Position numbers and translations under genes: made by a program
Shown here: one piece after another, positions 51,742 to 59,748 of the stretch
How positions within the stretch are numbered: the first letter of the stretch is position 1
Layout: the number at the start of each line of letters is the position of its first letter
The notes under the pieces: generated by a model
Told to the model about the DNA's origin: nothing
The model's input: the letters and a program-made list of their open reading frames with translations, nothing else
The model's database searches: none
Source of the DNA: Roseomonas indoligenes
GTDB taxonomy: Bacteria; Pseudomonadota; Alphaproteobacteria; Acetobacterales; Acetobacteraceae
DNA: 64,000 nt
NCBI RefSeq assembly: GCF_017813365.1
Contig: NZ_JAGIZA010000020.1
Span: 20,578-84,577, forward strand
Direction of reading: 5' to 3'

Positions 51742-51757
51742 TAATGTCTTGACATTA
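51742..51757. promoter_or_regulatory. Operator TAATGTC-TT-GACATTA, copy 3
   Basis: This copy of the 7+2+7 palindrome lies between the decarboxylase-like gene and the TctC gene at 51904. Its two central bases are TT rather than AG. It predicts that the TctC gene has its own promoter under the same HutC-type GntR regulator. Confidence 0.8.
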
Positions 51758-51903
51758 TGTTCCGCCGGATGCTCCGATCGCCGGACATACACGGGCCGCC
51801 CCCGCGAGGGGACGGAAGGCGGACGGCCGGAAGAGCTGACGCAAGGTACTCGCGGGAACGCAGTGGCACGGTTGGCGACACCTCCGGGGCGGATGACCTA
51901 CCG

Positions 51904-52872
51904 ATGTTGAGCTTGAACAGACGCACCCTGCTCGGCGGCGCCGTTGCGGCCGCCGGCGCGCGCAAGGCCTGGGCGCAGGATTTCCCGGACCGTCCGATGC
52001 GCCTCGTTGTGCCCTACGCGCCGGGCGGCGTGGTGGATTATGTCGGCCGCGTCTTCGCGCAGGGGCTGAGCGAGCCGCTGAAGCAGTCCGTCGTCGCGGA
52101 GAACCGGCCCGGCGCGGGCGGCGTGGTGGGGGCGGACTTCGTCGCCAAGTCCGCACCGGACGGGTACACGCAGCTCGTCATCGACCCGGCCCTCGTCATC
52201 AACCCCTCGCTCCAGGCGAGGGTGCCCTACGACGTGTTCCGCGACTTCAGGCCGATCTCCATCCTCACCAGCTCGCCGCTCGTCCTCGTCGTGCCGCCGG
52301 AGCTTCCCGCGCGCGACATCGAGGGGTTCATCGCCCTGGTGAAGGCCAGCCGCGCGCGCTTCAGCTACGCCTCCGCCGGCGTGGGCACCACGCCGCACTT
52401 GGCCGGCGAGATGTTCTCGCTGCGCACGGGCTGCGAGGCGACGCACGTGCCCTATCGCGGCATCGCGGCGGGCTACGCCGACATGATGACGGGCCAGGTG
52501 CAGTTCTGCTTCAGCAGCATCGCGGGGGCTCGCGGTCTAGTCGCGGATGGCAAGCTGCGCGCCCTGGCCACCACCGGCGCGCGCCGCAGTGCCGTGTTCC
52601 CGAACCTGCCGACGATGCAGGAGGCGGGAATGGAGGGCTTCGTCGTCGATCTCTGGCTTTCTCTCCTCGCCCCGGCCGCCACGCCGGATGCGGTGGCGGC
52701 GAAGATGCACGCGGCGGTGATGTCCGTGATCGCGAAACCCGAGACAGGGCCGAGCCTAGACCGCGTCGGGGCCGAGGTTCGCGGCACGACGGGCACCGAG
52801 GCCACGGCCGCGCTGCGCGTCGAGTACGAGACCTGGCGCAAGCTGATCGCTGACGCGAAGATCACGGTCTGA
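51904..52872 (+). CDS. TctC/Bug-family periplasmic receptor
   Basis: The 322-residue protein has a signal region (MLSLNRRTLLGGAVAAAGAR, ending near KAWAQDFPD) and the Bug core MRLVVPYAPGGVVDYVGRVF, VVAENRPGAGGVVGADFVAK, APDGYTQLVIDPALVIN and THVPYRGIAAGYADMMTGQV. It probably binds the carboxylated substrate of the hydroxylase operon, because it lies behind the third operator. ATG 51904 gives the usual signal peptide; an upstream extension would not be signal-like. A second receptor follows six bases later. Confidence 0.87.
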   Translation: MLSLNRRTLLGGAVAAAGARKAWAQDFPDRPMRLVVPYAPGGVVDYVGRVFAQGLSEPLKQSVVAENRPGAGGVVGADFVAKSAPDGYTQLVIDPALVINPSLQARVPYDVFRDFRPISILTSSPLVLVVPPELPARDIEGFIALVKASRARFSYASAGVGTTPHLAGEMFSLRTGCEATHVPYRGIAAGYADMMTGQVQFCFSSIAGARGLVADGKLRALATTGARRSAVFPNLPTMQEAGMEGFVVDLWLSLLAPAATPDAVAAKMHAAVMSVIAKPETGPSLDRVGAEVRGTTGTEATAALRVEYETWRKLIADAKITV

Positions 52873-52877
52873 CGGGG

Positions 52878-53849
52878 ATGCCGTCTCTCCACTCCACCCG
52901 CCGAGCCCTGCTATCCGGTGGAGCATCCCTTCTGGCAGCGCCGGCCTTGGCACAATCCTGGCCCAGTCGCCCGATCCGCATGATGGTTGGCTTCGCGCCG
53001 GGCGGCGCGGCGGACACCATCGCCCGGCTGGTCGCGCCGGGCATGGGTGCCGCGCTCGGGCAGACCGTTGTGGTGGAGAACCGCAGCGGTGCGAGCGGCA
53101 CGAATGCCGCGGGCGCGGTCGCGGCCTCGGTGCCGGACGGGCACACGGTGCTGCTCTCCACCCTTTCGCACCTGTCCAATCCCTATCTCTTCAACGGCCT
53201 GTCCTTCGACTATGCCACAGCCTTCGCGCCGGTTTCGCAGGTGGTGCTGTTTCCGACCGTGCTGGCGGTGCGGAAGGACTTTCCGGCGCGAACGATCGCG
53301 GAGTTCCTGGCCCTGGCGAGGGGGCGGCAGGAGCCGATCACCTACGGTACGCCGGGCAACGCCACGGCGCAGCACATGGCGGGCGAGCTGTTCCAGATCC
53401 GCACGGGTCTTCGGCTGGAGCACGTGCCCTATCGTGGCGGCGCCGACGCGGCCCGGGACTTGGCGGCGGGTGTGATCGAGACCTCCTTCAACTCCGTCGG
53501 CAGCTTGTCACCGGCCTTCGGGGCCGGCGCGCGGGCGCTGGTGGCCGTTACGCCCTCCCGTATCCCTGGCCTGCCGGAGGTGCCCACGGGCGCGGAGGCG
53601 GGGATAGAGGATTTCACGCTGAGCGACATCTGCGGCGTCTATGCACCGGCCGCGACGCCGCCGGACCGGGTGGAGCGGCTGCAGCAGGCCATCGCCGCGG
53701 CCCTGGCGACCGAGGAGGTGCGCGCCCGCCTTCGCTCCCTGGAGGCGGAGGGGGTAGGCAGCACCCCGGCCGAGTTCTCGCGCTTCAATCTATTGCAAGG
53801 CGCGCGGCTGGGCACGCTGATCCGCGCCGCCGGCATCAAGCTATCCTGA
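52878..53849 (+). CDS. TctC/Bug-family periplasmic receptor
   Basis: The 323-residue protein starts MPSLHSTRRALLSGGASLLA with a signal region ending ALAQSWPSRP. It continues IRMMVGFAPGGAADTIARLV, VVVENRSGASGTNAAGAVAA, VPDGHTVLLSTLSHL and EHVPYRGGADAARDLAAGVI. It is only distantly similar to its upstream neighbour, so it is not a recent duplicate and may bind a different ligand. It lies five bases after that gene, so both are on one message. Confidence 0.87.
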   Translation: MPSLHSTRRALLSGGASLLAAPALAQSWPSRPIRMMVGFAPGGAADTIARLVAPGMGAALGQTVVVENRSGASGTNAAGAVAASVPDGHTVLLSTLSHLSNPYLFNGLSFDYATAFAPVSQVVLFPTVLAVRKDFPARTIAEFLALARGRQEPITYGTPGNATAQHMAGELFQIRTGLRLEHVPYRGGADAARDLAAGVIETSFNSVGSLSPAFGAGARALVAVTPSRIPGLPEVPTGAEAGIEDFTLSDICGVYAPAATPPDRVERLQQAIAAALATEEVRARLRSLEAEGVGSTPAEFSRFNLLQGARLGTLIRAAGIKLS

Positions 53850-53986
53850 TCAAGGGCAGGAGGCCTGGGCCTGTAGCCCATCTTTACGCGCGCGCGAGGC
53901 CCATACCTCGTCCCAACACGTCGCGCCGTGATCACCCGGTCGCGGCACAACCTGCCCCGGCTCCCGGAGAGCCCGGGCCGCACCCG

Positions 53987-54241
53987 TCAATCGATCGTCT
54001 GGCCGAAGAGGTAGAAGCCGAGAACGGTGAGGGCAACGGCCGCACCGGGCGCGAGGCTGAGCATCGGGTTCAGCGGGAGGTACTCGAAGCCGCTCTGCAC
54101 CATCCCGCCCCAATCGGCAGCAGGCGGTGGCAGTCCGAGGCCAAGAAAGCCGAGGCTGGCGGCCGTGAAAATCGCCGAGGAAACGAGAATGGCCATCTGC
54201 GCCGCTACGCTGCGCCGGATGTTCGGCCAGGGCATTGGCAA
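53987..54241 (-). pseudogene. C-terminal fragment of a DppC/OppC-type ABC permease
   Basis: The 84-codon frame reads WPNIRRSVAAQMAILVSSAI, FTAASLGFLGLGLPPPAADW and GGMVQSGFEYLPLNPMLSLA, then ALTVLGFYLFGQTID. This is the end of a peptide/nickel permease with the EAA-like loop and last membrane helix. It begins exactly at the left end of the IS6 element, and the sequence to the right of the element does not continue the permease. The gene was therefore cut and the rest lost, perhaps with its binding-protein partner. Confidence 0.8.
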
Positions 54242-55061
54242 GTTGTTTGACGAGAAGGCGAGTTCGGCCGTGTGACTAAGGGCGCGGCAGGATCAGGTGG
54301 CCGCTTGGGTGCAGGTTTCCTGCCGCCAAGTCCGGATGGCCTTGGTGCGGGCGCGACGGTACTCGCCGGCCGTCATCAGGTGCCGGCGCAGACGGAAATG
54401 GCCATAGATCATGCTGTGCGCCCAGAGGAACCGCTGGGCCTGCCCGGCCGACTTGAACCGCTGCATCTGCCGCTCTCGCCGTCGGGTGGGACGATGCGAG
54501 TTCTCCGCCCGGTTGTTCAGGTAGCGGCTGCTGCGATGCCGGACCTCGGGCAGGATCTCGCGCTGGGCCACGCCGTAGCTCTTCAGCCCATCGGTGACCA
54601 GTCGGCGCGGCTTGTACTTCAGGCCCGCGAGCAGGCGCTTGAAGAACCGCTTGGCTGCACGCCCGTTCCGCCGATCCTGAACGAGGATGTCCAGCGCCAC
54701 GCCGTGCTGGTCCACCGCTCGCCAGAGATAGTGCAGCTGACCATTAATGCGCAGAAACACCTCATCAAGGTGCCAAGTGTCGCCCGGCTTCGGCCGGCGG
54801 CGCCGCAGCTTGGCCGCGAACTCACAACCGAACTTTCGGCACCAGTTCCGGATGCTCTCGCGGGTGACCGTGATGCCCCGCTCCGCCAGGATCAGCTCCA
54901 CGTCCCGCAGGCTCAGGCTGAACACGTGATAGAGCCAGACTGCATGGCTGATGATCTCCGCCGGAAAGCGGTATCCAGGGTAGGTGGCCCGGTCTGGCGT
55001 CATCCCTTCAGACTGCCCCGGCCCGGTTGTTTCGGCCACCGCCCATCAACTTGCCAATGCC
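54231..55061. mobile_element. IS6-family insertion sequence
   Basis: Perfect 15-bp inverted repeats GGCATTGGCAAGTTG (54231-54245) and CAACTTGCCAATGCC (55047-55061) flank an intact IS6-type transposase gene. The 8-bp flanks TCGGCCAG (54223-54230) and CCGGCCAG (55062-55069) match at seven of eight bases, as expected for the 8-bp duplication of this family. It adjoins the permease fragment. Confidence 0.85.
54293..55039 (-). CDS. IS6-family transposase
   Basis: The 248-residue protein has a short zinc-like/HTH N-terminus (FPAEIISHAVWLYHVFSLSL) and the DDE core: TWHLDEVFLRINGQLHYLWR (first Asp), RRLVTDGLKSYGVAQ (second Asp) and NNRAENSHRPTRRRERQMQR (Glu). IS6 elements move by cointegrate formation and can bracket genes with two copies. 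Only one copy lies in this window. Confidence 0.92.
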   Translation of the reverse strand: MAETTGPGQSEGMTPDRATYPGYRFPAEIISHAVWLYHVFSLSLRDVELILAERGITVTRESIRNWCRKFGCEFAAKLRRRRPKPGDTWHLDEVFLRINGQLHYLWRAVDQHGVALDILVQDRRNGRAAKRFFKRLLAGLKYKPRRLVTDGLKSYGVAQREILPEVRHRSSRYLNNRAENSHRPTRRRERQMQRFKSAGQAQRFLWAHSMIYGHFRLRRHLMTAGEYRRARTKAIRTWRQETCTQAAT

Positions 55062-55121
55062 CCGGCCAGGCTGCTCGATCTGTGAGTCGGGGCGTGAGCA
55101 AAGGGCGGCCCGGCCGTGGCG

Positions 55122-55367
55122 CTAACGCTGCCGCGACGCGGCCGTTGGTGGGAGAGGCACGGGACGTGGCTGGAGGAGGGCCATCCGCCCGGCTTGGTAG
55201 GCCTCCTCGGCGCCGGCGAAGGCCGCGGGCGAGCGCGCGATGAGGGCGTCGTCGCGCCAGAGCGACCAGCGCCAGCGCCAGCGGCGCGGGCCAGGGCCGT
55301 CCCGGTCGATCCGAACTTCCATGGGGGCAAAGTCCGCACGGGCGTGGTCGAAGGATGGATGCGCCAT
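55122..55367 (-). CDS. Small conserved-looking protein of unknown function
   Basis: The 81-residue product starts MAHPSFDHARADFAPMEVRI. It has a Trp-rich strand, RRWRWRWSLWRDDALIARSP, then AFAGAEEAYQAGRMALLQPR. The regular alternation and the start site are consistent with a real small gene, but no domain is recognised. It lies between the IS6 end and the second ScpA cassette on the opposite strand. Confidence 0.45.
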   Translation of the reverse strand: MAHPSFDHARADFAPMEVRIDRDGPGPRRWRWRWSLWRDDALIARSPAAFAGAEEAYQAGRMALLQPRPVPLPPTAASRQR

Positions 55368-55395
55368 GGCGGGCTCCTAGGGTCGGCCTGAAGCC

Positions 55396-56143
55396 ATGCC
55401 AAGCGAGAACAGCGCCTCCCAAGTGGGGACAGACGCCCGCGACTCACGCGACCGTCCCTGGCAGCCCACCCCCGAGCCGGTGGACTGGCTGTGGAACGTG
55501 CTGACCGTGGGCGGGCCCGCCGAGCAGGTCGAGGCCTTCCGGTCCGCTGCGGCCGGCCCGGGCGTAGTGCCCTGGGTGCTGGACCTCGCCGCCCTGGAGG
55601 AGGAGTTCCTCCTGCCGATGGCCGCACCTCAGGACGGGGTGCGGGCGATCAGCCTCGCCGGCGCCAAGATCCTGGCCCGGCGACTGCGCGACGCCGCGGC
55701 CGCCAACCATCAGGCGGCACTCGCCCGGATGGCGACGGACAGGAGCTGCCCCTTCGACCTGCACAGGCTCCTGCCGGTACCAAGCGCTGTCCTCGCCCTT
55801 GGCCCGGAGGAGGGTGTTAGTCGGGAATGGCTCCGGACCCACTGGGGCGTCCGCCCGGCCGCTCCGCCATGTGCAGGCGCTCTCCTCCACCCTGGACGGC
55901 CGCAAGAGGCGGATGGGGCAGATGCGGGTGGGCTTCTGGTCGGCCGACTGGTCGCCCTGGGCCGCGGTCGCCCGCCTGCGCCGTGCCTGGACCGGGCTCT
56001 CCTTCGAGCTGCAGCCGCACTACCCGGGCGGGGCAGGGGAGAGCACTGCTGAGGCAACGGGAGACGCCAGGCTCGCCACCCCCGTTCGGGAAGGGACGGG
56101 TCGGAAGGGCAGGGCAAGGGCCGGGATGCGCCGGGGTGGCTGA
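55396..56143 (+). pseudogene. Unrecognised ScpA-cassette gene with 1-bp insertion (frameshifted copy 2 partner)
   Basis: The frame from 55396 gives 150 coherent residues (PEPVDWLWNVLTVGGPAEQV, GVVPWVLDLAALEEEFLLPM, AISLAGAKILARRLRDAAAA). It then loses similarity to the copy at the left edge just after LRTHWGV. The DNA shows one extra C near 55851 (GGCGTCCGCCCGG against GGCGTCGCCCGG in copy 1). Shifting frame restores RPLRHVQALSSTLDGRKRRM and VGFWSADWSPWAAVARLR down to the TGA at 56141-56143. The restored end overlaps the kleisin start, as in copy 1. It could be a true lesion, a frameshift signal or a sequencing error. Confidence 0.75.
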
Positions 56144-56987
56144 GCGGGGGATCGCGGCCGAGCCGGACGCCTGGGACGGAGAGGGCAGGGGCCCATCGCC
56201 CGTCTCCGCGATCCGCGCGGCGCCCCAGCTCAGCGTGGAGGGCTTCGAGGGCCCGCTCGACTTCCTGCTGGAGATGATCCGTCGACAGCGCGTCGACCTC
56301 GGCCGCCTCTCGATTCTGACCCTGACCGATCAGCTGGTGACCGCCATCGATGCCGGGGAGGGGCGCATCCCGCTCGAGCGCCGGGCGGACTGGCTCGTCA
56401 TGACCAGCCAGTTGTTGCTGCTCAAGGCGCAGCTGCTGGCGCCCGCGAGCCCGGAGGAGGCCGAGGATGCCAAGGCGGCCGCGGCCCGGCGGCTGGAGCT
56501 GCTCGATGAGCTCGCCCGCATGCGGGCCGGCGCCGAATGGCTCGCAGCGCGCCCGCAGCTCGGGCGGGCGGTGTTTGGCCGGGGGCAGGCCGCACCAGCC
56601 CCGGCGAAGCCCCAGGCGGAGCTCCTCGTCGCGTTCCTGGAGGCGACGCTGACGATGCTGGAGGGGAGGGAAGGGCGGACTGCCACGCCCACTCCTACCT
56701 ACCGGCCCAGCCCGCCCGACCTCTGGCGCATCCCGGACGCAGTCCGACGCATCGCGGAACTCCTGCAAAGCGACCCGGACAGCTTGGCCCTCGAGCGCTG
56801 CCTGCCCACGATCCCACACGGCGCACCGGACCGCCCCATTCGCCTCCGGGCAGCGCTGGCCAGCACCCTGGTCGCCGGGCTTGAGATGGCACGGGACGGG
56901 GCTGTCACGTTGGAACAGGCTGAGCCCTTTGGGCCCGTGATGCTGGTGGCAGCACCAGCAGCCGTGGAGCAGCCGAGTCTGACGTGA
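56136..56987 (+). CDS. ScpA-like segregation/condensation kleisin, copy 2
   Basis: The 283-residue protein starts at GTG 56136, inside GTGGCTGA at the end of the partner gene. It reads LSVEGFEGPLDFLLEMIRRQ, RVDLGRLSILTLTDQLVTAI, TSQLLLLKAQLLAPASPEEA and ends near PAAVEQPSLT. It matches copy 1 closely along its whole length, with changes spread as substitutions. As with copy 1, there is no scpB. Intact kleisin beside a broken partner suggests that the kleisin can be kept on its own or that the partner lesion is recent. Confidence 0.8.
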   Translation: MAERGIAAEPDAWDGEGRGPSPVSAIRAAPQLSVEGFEGPLDFLLEMIRRQRVDLGRLSILTLTDQLVTAIDAGEGRIPLERRADWLVMTSQLLLLKAQLLAPASPEEAEDAKAAAARRLELLDELARMRAGAEWLAARPQLGRAVFGRGQAAPAPAKPQAELLVAFLEATLTMLEGREGRTATPTPTYRPSPPDLWRIPDAVRRIAELLQSDPDSLALERCLPTIPHGAPDRPIRLRAALASTLVAGLEMARDGAVTLEQAEPFGPVMLVAAPAAVEQPSLT

Positions 56988-57271
56988 CAGCGCGGGCCCG
57001 GGTGTTCGAATCCCTGTGCCTGCGGCACTCGTTTTCGGCCGACGACCTGTCAGCGCTGTGGGGCGCAGGGGACTAAGGTGATCCGGTTGCAGGCGCCGAC
57101 GACCGGCTGACCGGCCGGGTCATGCCGGCCCTGGCGCAAGAGGGGCATAAAGGTGCAACGGGATCGGCTCAGCCGGCTGGGCCGATAGAGCGCCGACCTG
57201 CGGGCGAAGCTCGACAAGGGCGCCGGAAACGGGTCCGCTTGCCGTCAGGGATGGCTAAGAGGGCGATCTGA
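56988..57271. other. Cassette tail and gap
   Basis: The T-arm-like TTCGAATCCCT recurs at 57005-57015 after copy 2 of the ScpA gene. Beyond it no gene is supported. A stretch from 57153 translates VQRDRLSRLGR, a stop, then SADLRAKLDKGAG, faintly like the resolvase DRL-R-DL motif, but it is too short to call. Confidence 0.35.
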
Positions 57272-57679
57272 GTGCTGGGGCGGTTCAGAGCGTGGCGTGC
57301 GCGCCGGGCGGCATTCAAGTTGAGGCGTGAGGCTGCCCTCGCGCTGATAGACCACGTGAACACGTATTTGACGATGTGGGAGCCTGTGGTGGCGCTGAAG
57401 CTGCGAAAGATCTTCTGGATCCGGCTGCTAACCATTCAGGGCACTTCGGGCGTGATCTCGGCCGACCTGGCCCAGGAGGAACTGCGCACCTTCCGCCAAC
57501 AGCTCGCTGCCTACCCGGAGCAGCGGCTCGACGAGCTGAAATTGCGCCTTGAGGAGGCGGAGGTGCTGGGAATGCGCAAGGCTCTGGAGCGGCACATCCG
57601 TGACCGTGCAGCAATGGAAGTGACAAGGTTGACTTTTGAGGCTCAGGTGATGGCCGCGGAAGCCTCCGCTAACGGATGA
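57272..57679 (+). CDS. Hypothetical protein with C-terminal helical/coiled region
   Basis: From GTG 57272 the 135-residue product begins LGRFRAWRARRAAFKLRREA. It has a central region, YLTMWEPVVALKLRKIFWIR, and a charged helical end, LRTFRQQLAAYPEQRLDELK with LRLEEAEVLGMRKALERHIR. No known domain is recognised. There is no clear Shine-Dalgarno, and a shorter start is possible. It follows the ScpA cassette by about 285 bases and has no evident partner. Confidence 0.45.
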   Translation: MLGRFRAWRARRAAFKLRREAALALIDHVNTYLTMWEPVVALKLRKIFWIRLLTIQGTSGVISADLAQEELRTFRQQLAAYPEQRLDELKLRLEEAEVLGMRKALERHIRDRAAMEVTRLTFEAQVMAAEASANG

Positions 57680-57727
57680 AACCCTACGTCCGGCTTCGCC
57701 CTGGGTAGACATCCGAAGAGGCTACAG

Positions 57728-58033
57728 TCAGGGCTCCACTCCATCCTGCGGACTACCGTCGTCGTAGCTCACCGCTGTCTGCGTATCGCGATGCTTCGGG
57801 CGACGATCCCTCATGCGGCGGAACTGCCGTCGGGCAATCAGCAAGATTGAGCCGGGTACCAGCCCAAGGCCGAAGTTGATGAAAAGGGAAGGGCTGAACA
57901 TCTCGCCTTCAAGGAGGCCACCGCTGCTTACGAGAGGCGGGACGATGACACCCAAGGCGGCCATGCCGAGCATGCCGCGCCAGCCTGCAGCGAGCGCACC
58001 GATGATGCCGAGGATGGCTGGGATGAGAGGCAT
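57728..58033 (-). CDS. Small membrane protein of unknown function
   Basis: The 101-residue product starts MPLIPAILGIIGALAAGWRG. It has a long hydrophobic N-terminal part (to about residue 35), a second membrane segment (SPSLFINFGLGLVPGSILLI) and a basic, polar tail (ARRQFRRMRDRRPKHRD). The start at 58033 is chosen because it gives a membrane-type N-terminus. It could be a holin-like or other small inner-membrane protein, but nothing specific supports that. Neighbouring genes give no clue. Confidence 0.5.
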   Translation of the reverse strand: MPLIPAILGIIGALAAGWRGMLGMAALGVIVPPLVSSGGLLEGEMFSPSLFINFGLGLVPGSILLIARRQFRRMRDRRPKHRDTQTAVSYDDGSPQDGVEP

Positions 58034-58102
58034 GGGCTGAATCCGTTGCTCCCAATGAAACGCCCACGAGCACAAAAAGGTAAATGTTCGGCAGCCGACA
58101 AG

Positions 58103-58140
58103 CGAGAGGGGCTGCCAGGCGTTCCTGGCAGCCCCTCTCG
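58103..58140. terminator. Perfect 17-bp hairpin
   Basis: CGAGAGGGGCTGCCAGG pairs with CCTGGCAGCCCCTCTCG across CGTT without a mismatch. It lies upstream of the small membrane gene (which reads left) and beyond the end of the dioxygenase gene. There is no T-run on either side. It may be a bidirectional terminator or a mobile-element remnant. A second palindrome, CCTGCG-GCGC-CGCAGG, is at 58195-58210. Confidence 0.6.
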
Positions 58141-58342
58141 GGCCATCGAGGCCCAGGGAACCCGTCAGCGCCTCTCAATGCTTCGTGGAAGGATCCTGCG
58201 GCGCCGCAGGGTCGAACCTATCGATGGTTCATTTGCGAAGCTGGACGGACGAGCCGCCCAGGTTCATTCATAACCTGCACCACCGAATCCCGGAACCAAA
58301 CATCTAGGCCTTTGCCGACCGGGCAGTACGGGGAAGTGCGGT

Positions 58343-59425
58343 TCACACCGTGAACCGCATTCCAACATCTCCGGCCTGCCGACGATCAAAGTTCTGTCGG
58401 GCCGCATCGTAGCTCTGACCGATGATGCCGCCGCGTACCGTTCCTGGCTCGACGGAACGATAAGCGGGGCGCCAACTCTCAGGTAGGCGAACCGAGTCAG
58501 GGGGTGCCATCCAGAGACGAAACAACAGGCGCTTCCGAGCGGGGTCCTCGTGATCCTCGAAGTCCGTGCGAGAGTGCAGCGTAACGTGGTTGTTCAGGAG
58601 CTGCATATCTCCCGGACGGAGCGTCATGTTGTACATGAGCTCTGGGCGTCGTAGCACCGCGTCTAGCATGTCCGTCGCTTCGCGCTGAACCGGCGTCAAC
58701 GACGGCACACCCTCCAGGCGCTGCGCCGTTGTGACCCGATTTCTGTTCCACTTGCTGAACGGCAGACCCTCGCATTCGTCAAAGACCGGGTTGGGGTAGA
58801 ACGGCCCTTCGTCGGCAGCCTGCTCTGCCTGACGGCTGAAGTAAAACGGCTCGTGTAAGGCCTCGGCGAGGTCCGGGCGCTCGACCGCCATTCGGTTGTG
58901 GGCAGTGATAGAACTTGTAACCATACTGTTGCCGCCCGCCTTGGCTTGATTGAAGCAGGTCAGGCCGACAACGTCCGCACCGTCGGTGTGGAAGTCGAGT
59001 TCCGCATTGGAAGAGTAACCTCTCCCACCCGCGCTGCGGTAAACCGTCCCGGCATCTCGCACCGCGGAGATGTAGTGACTGGACTTTCCTTGCGGTCGCG
59101 GCACGCCGGAATGAAGACCGATAGCCCAGGTGAGCAGTTCAAACTGCTTCTCGTCGAGCGTGTCGCGCGGTAGGCCGTGGACGAGCGCTATGCCCCGGCC
59201 GTGTTTCGCTTCGGTGAAGGCTGCTGCGATGACCTCGGACGCGGAGCCAAGGTCGAAGTCGGCGCGACTGTAGTCAATCAGAGCCTTCTCAGGATCGTAG
59301 CTTCGGAGAACAGTCTCTGTGAGTTCGCGACGCGCACGATCATCCAGCGTAAAGGTCCACCGCTGATCCTCGCTCAACGATCCGGCGGTCCACTCGATGG
59401 GGGTACCGACTGCCATAGGCTTCAT
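58343..59425 (-). CDS. TauD/TfdA-family Fe(II)/2-oxoglutarate-dependent dioxygenase
   Basis: The 360-residue protein has the iron-binding HxD in AELDFHTDGADVVGLTCF and the distal His/Arg in NNHVTLHSRTDFED and RKRLLFRLWMAPPDS. It also has GIALVHGLPRDTLDEKQFEL near the start, as in TauD-like proteins. These enzymes hydroxylate a carboxylate-, sulfonate- or amine-bearing substrate with O2 and 2-oxoglutarate. ATG 59425 follows GGAGG by eight bases. It is divergent from the SDR gene across a region with a palindrome and a GTATAC-type site. Confidence 0.85.
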   Translation of the reverse strand: MKPMAVGTPIEWTAGSLSEDQRWTFTLDDRARRELTETVLRSYDPEKALIDYSRADFDLGSASEVIAAAFTEAKHGRGIALVHGLPRDTLDEKQFELLTWAIGLHSGVPRPQGKSSHYISAVRDAGTVYRSAGGRGYSSNAELDFHTDGADVVGLTCFNQAKAGGNSMVTSSITAHNRMAVERPDLAEALHEPFYFSRQAEQAADEGPFYPNPVFDECEGLPFSKWNRNRVTTAQRLEGVPSLTPVQREATDMLDAVLRRPELMYNMTLRPGDMQLLNNHVTLHSRTDFEDHEDPARKRLLFRLWMAPPDSVRLPESWRPAYRSVEPGTVRGGIIGQSYDAARQNFDRRQAGDVGMRFTV

Positions 59426-59534
59426 TGTGCTTTCCTCCGTTGTTGGCAGTCGAAGCCGGCGCATGACTAACGGCCGCCGCTCGGCTCGGCAGGCCTCGTG
59501 CGAGTTCGGACGAAATCTGCTCGCGGTCCATGCT

Positions 59535-59574
59535 ATTGGCATTCGACTATGAGTCAATGCCAATGTATACAACG
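59535..59574. promoter_or_regulatory. Palindrome and GTATAC-type site in the dioxygenase-SDR divergent region
   Basis: ATTGGCATT-C-GACT-ATG-AGTC-AATGCCAAT (59535-59564) is an inverted repeat with one extra base. It is followed directly by ATGTATACAACG (59563-59574). ATGTATACAAACG occurs again at 60575-60587 before the MmgE/PrpD gene. GTATAC cores are typical of FadR/VanR-type GntR sites. No matching regulator gene is near. Confidence 0.6.
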
Positions 59575-59748
59575 GTACTCTTTCGGACGGGTTCGATGAT
59601 CCTTGGGGTGTAGTTCGGCTCCTCACGCCTTGGCCACACCCATCCCGCACTGGAGAAGACCGCTGGGAAAGCCCGTATCGCGGAAGGCCTATTGAGCCGG
59701 GCGATGTGTCACGACGCAGCACGATGATAAGTGGAGGAACATTCACAG

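Noticed and set aside
57153..57230. Resolvase remnant
   Set aside because: Only about 25 codons faintly resemble the DRL-R-DL motif, and a stop interrupts them. That is too little to call.
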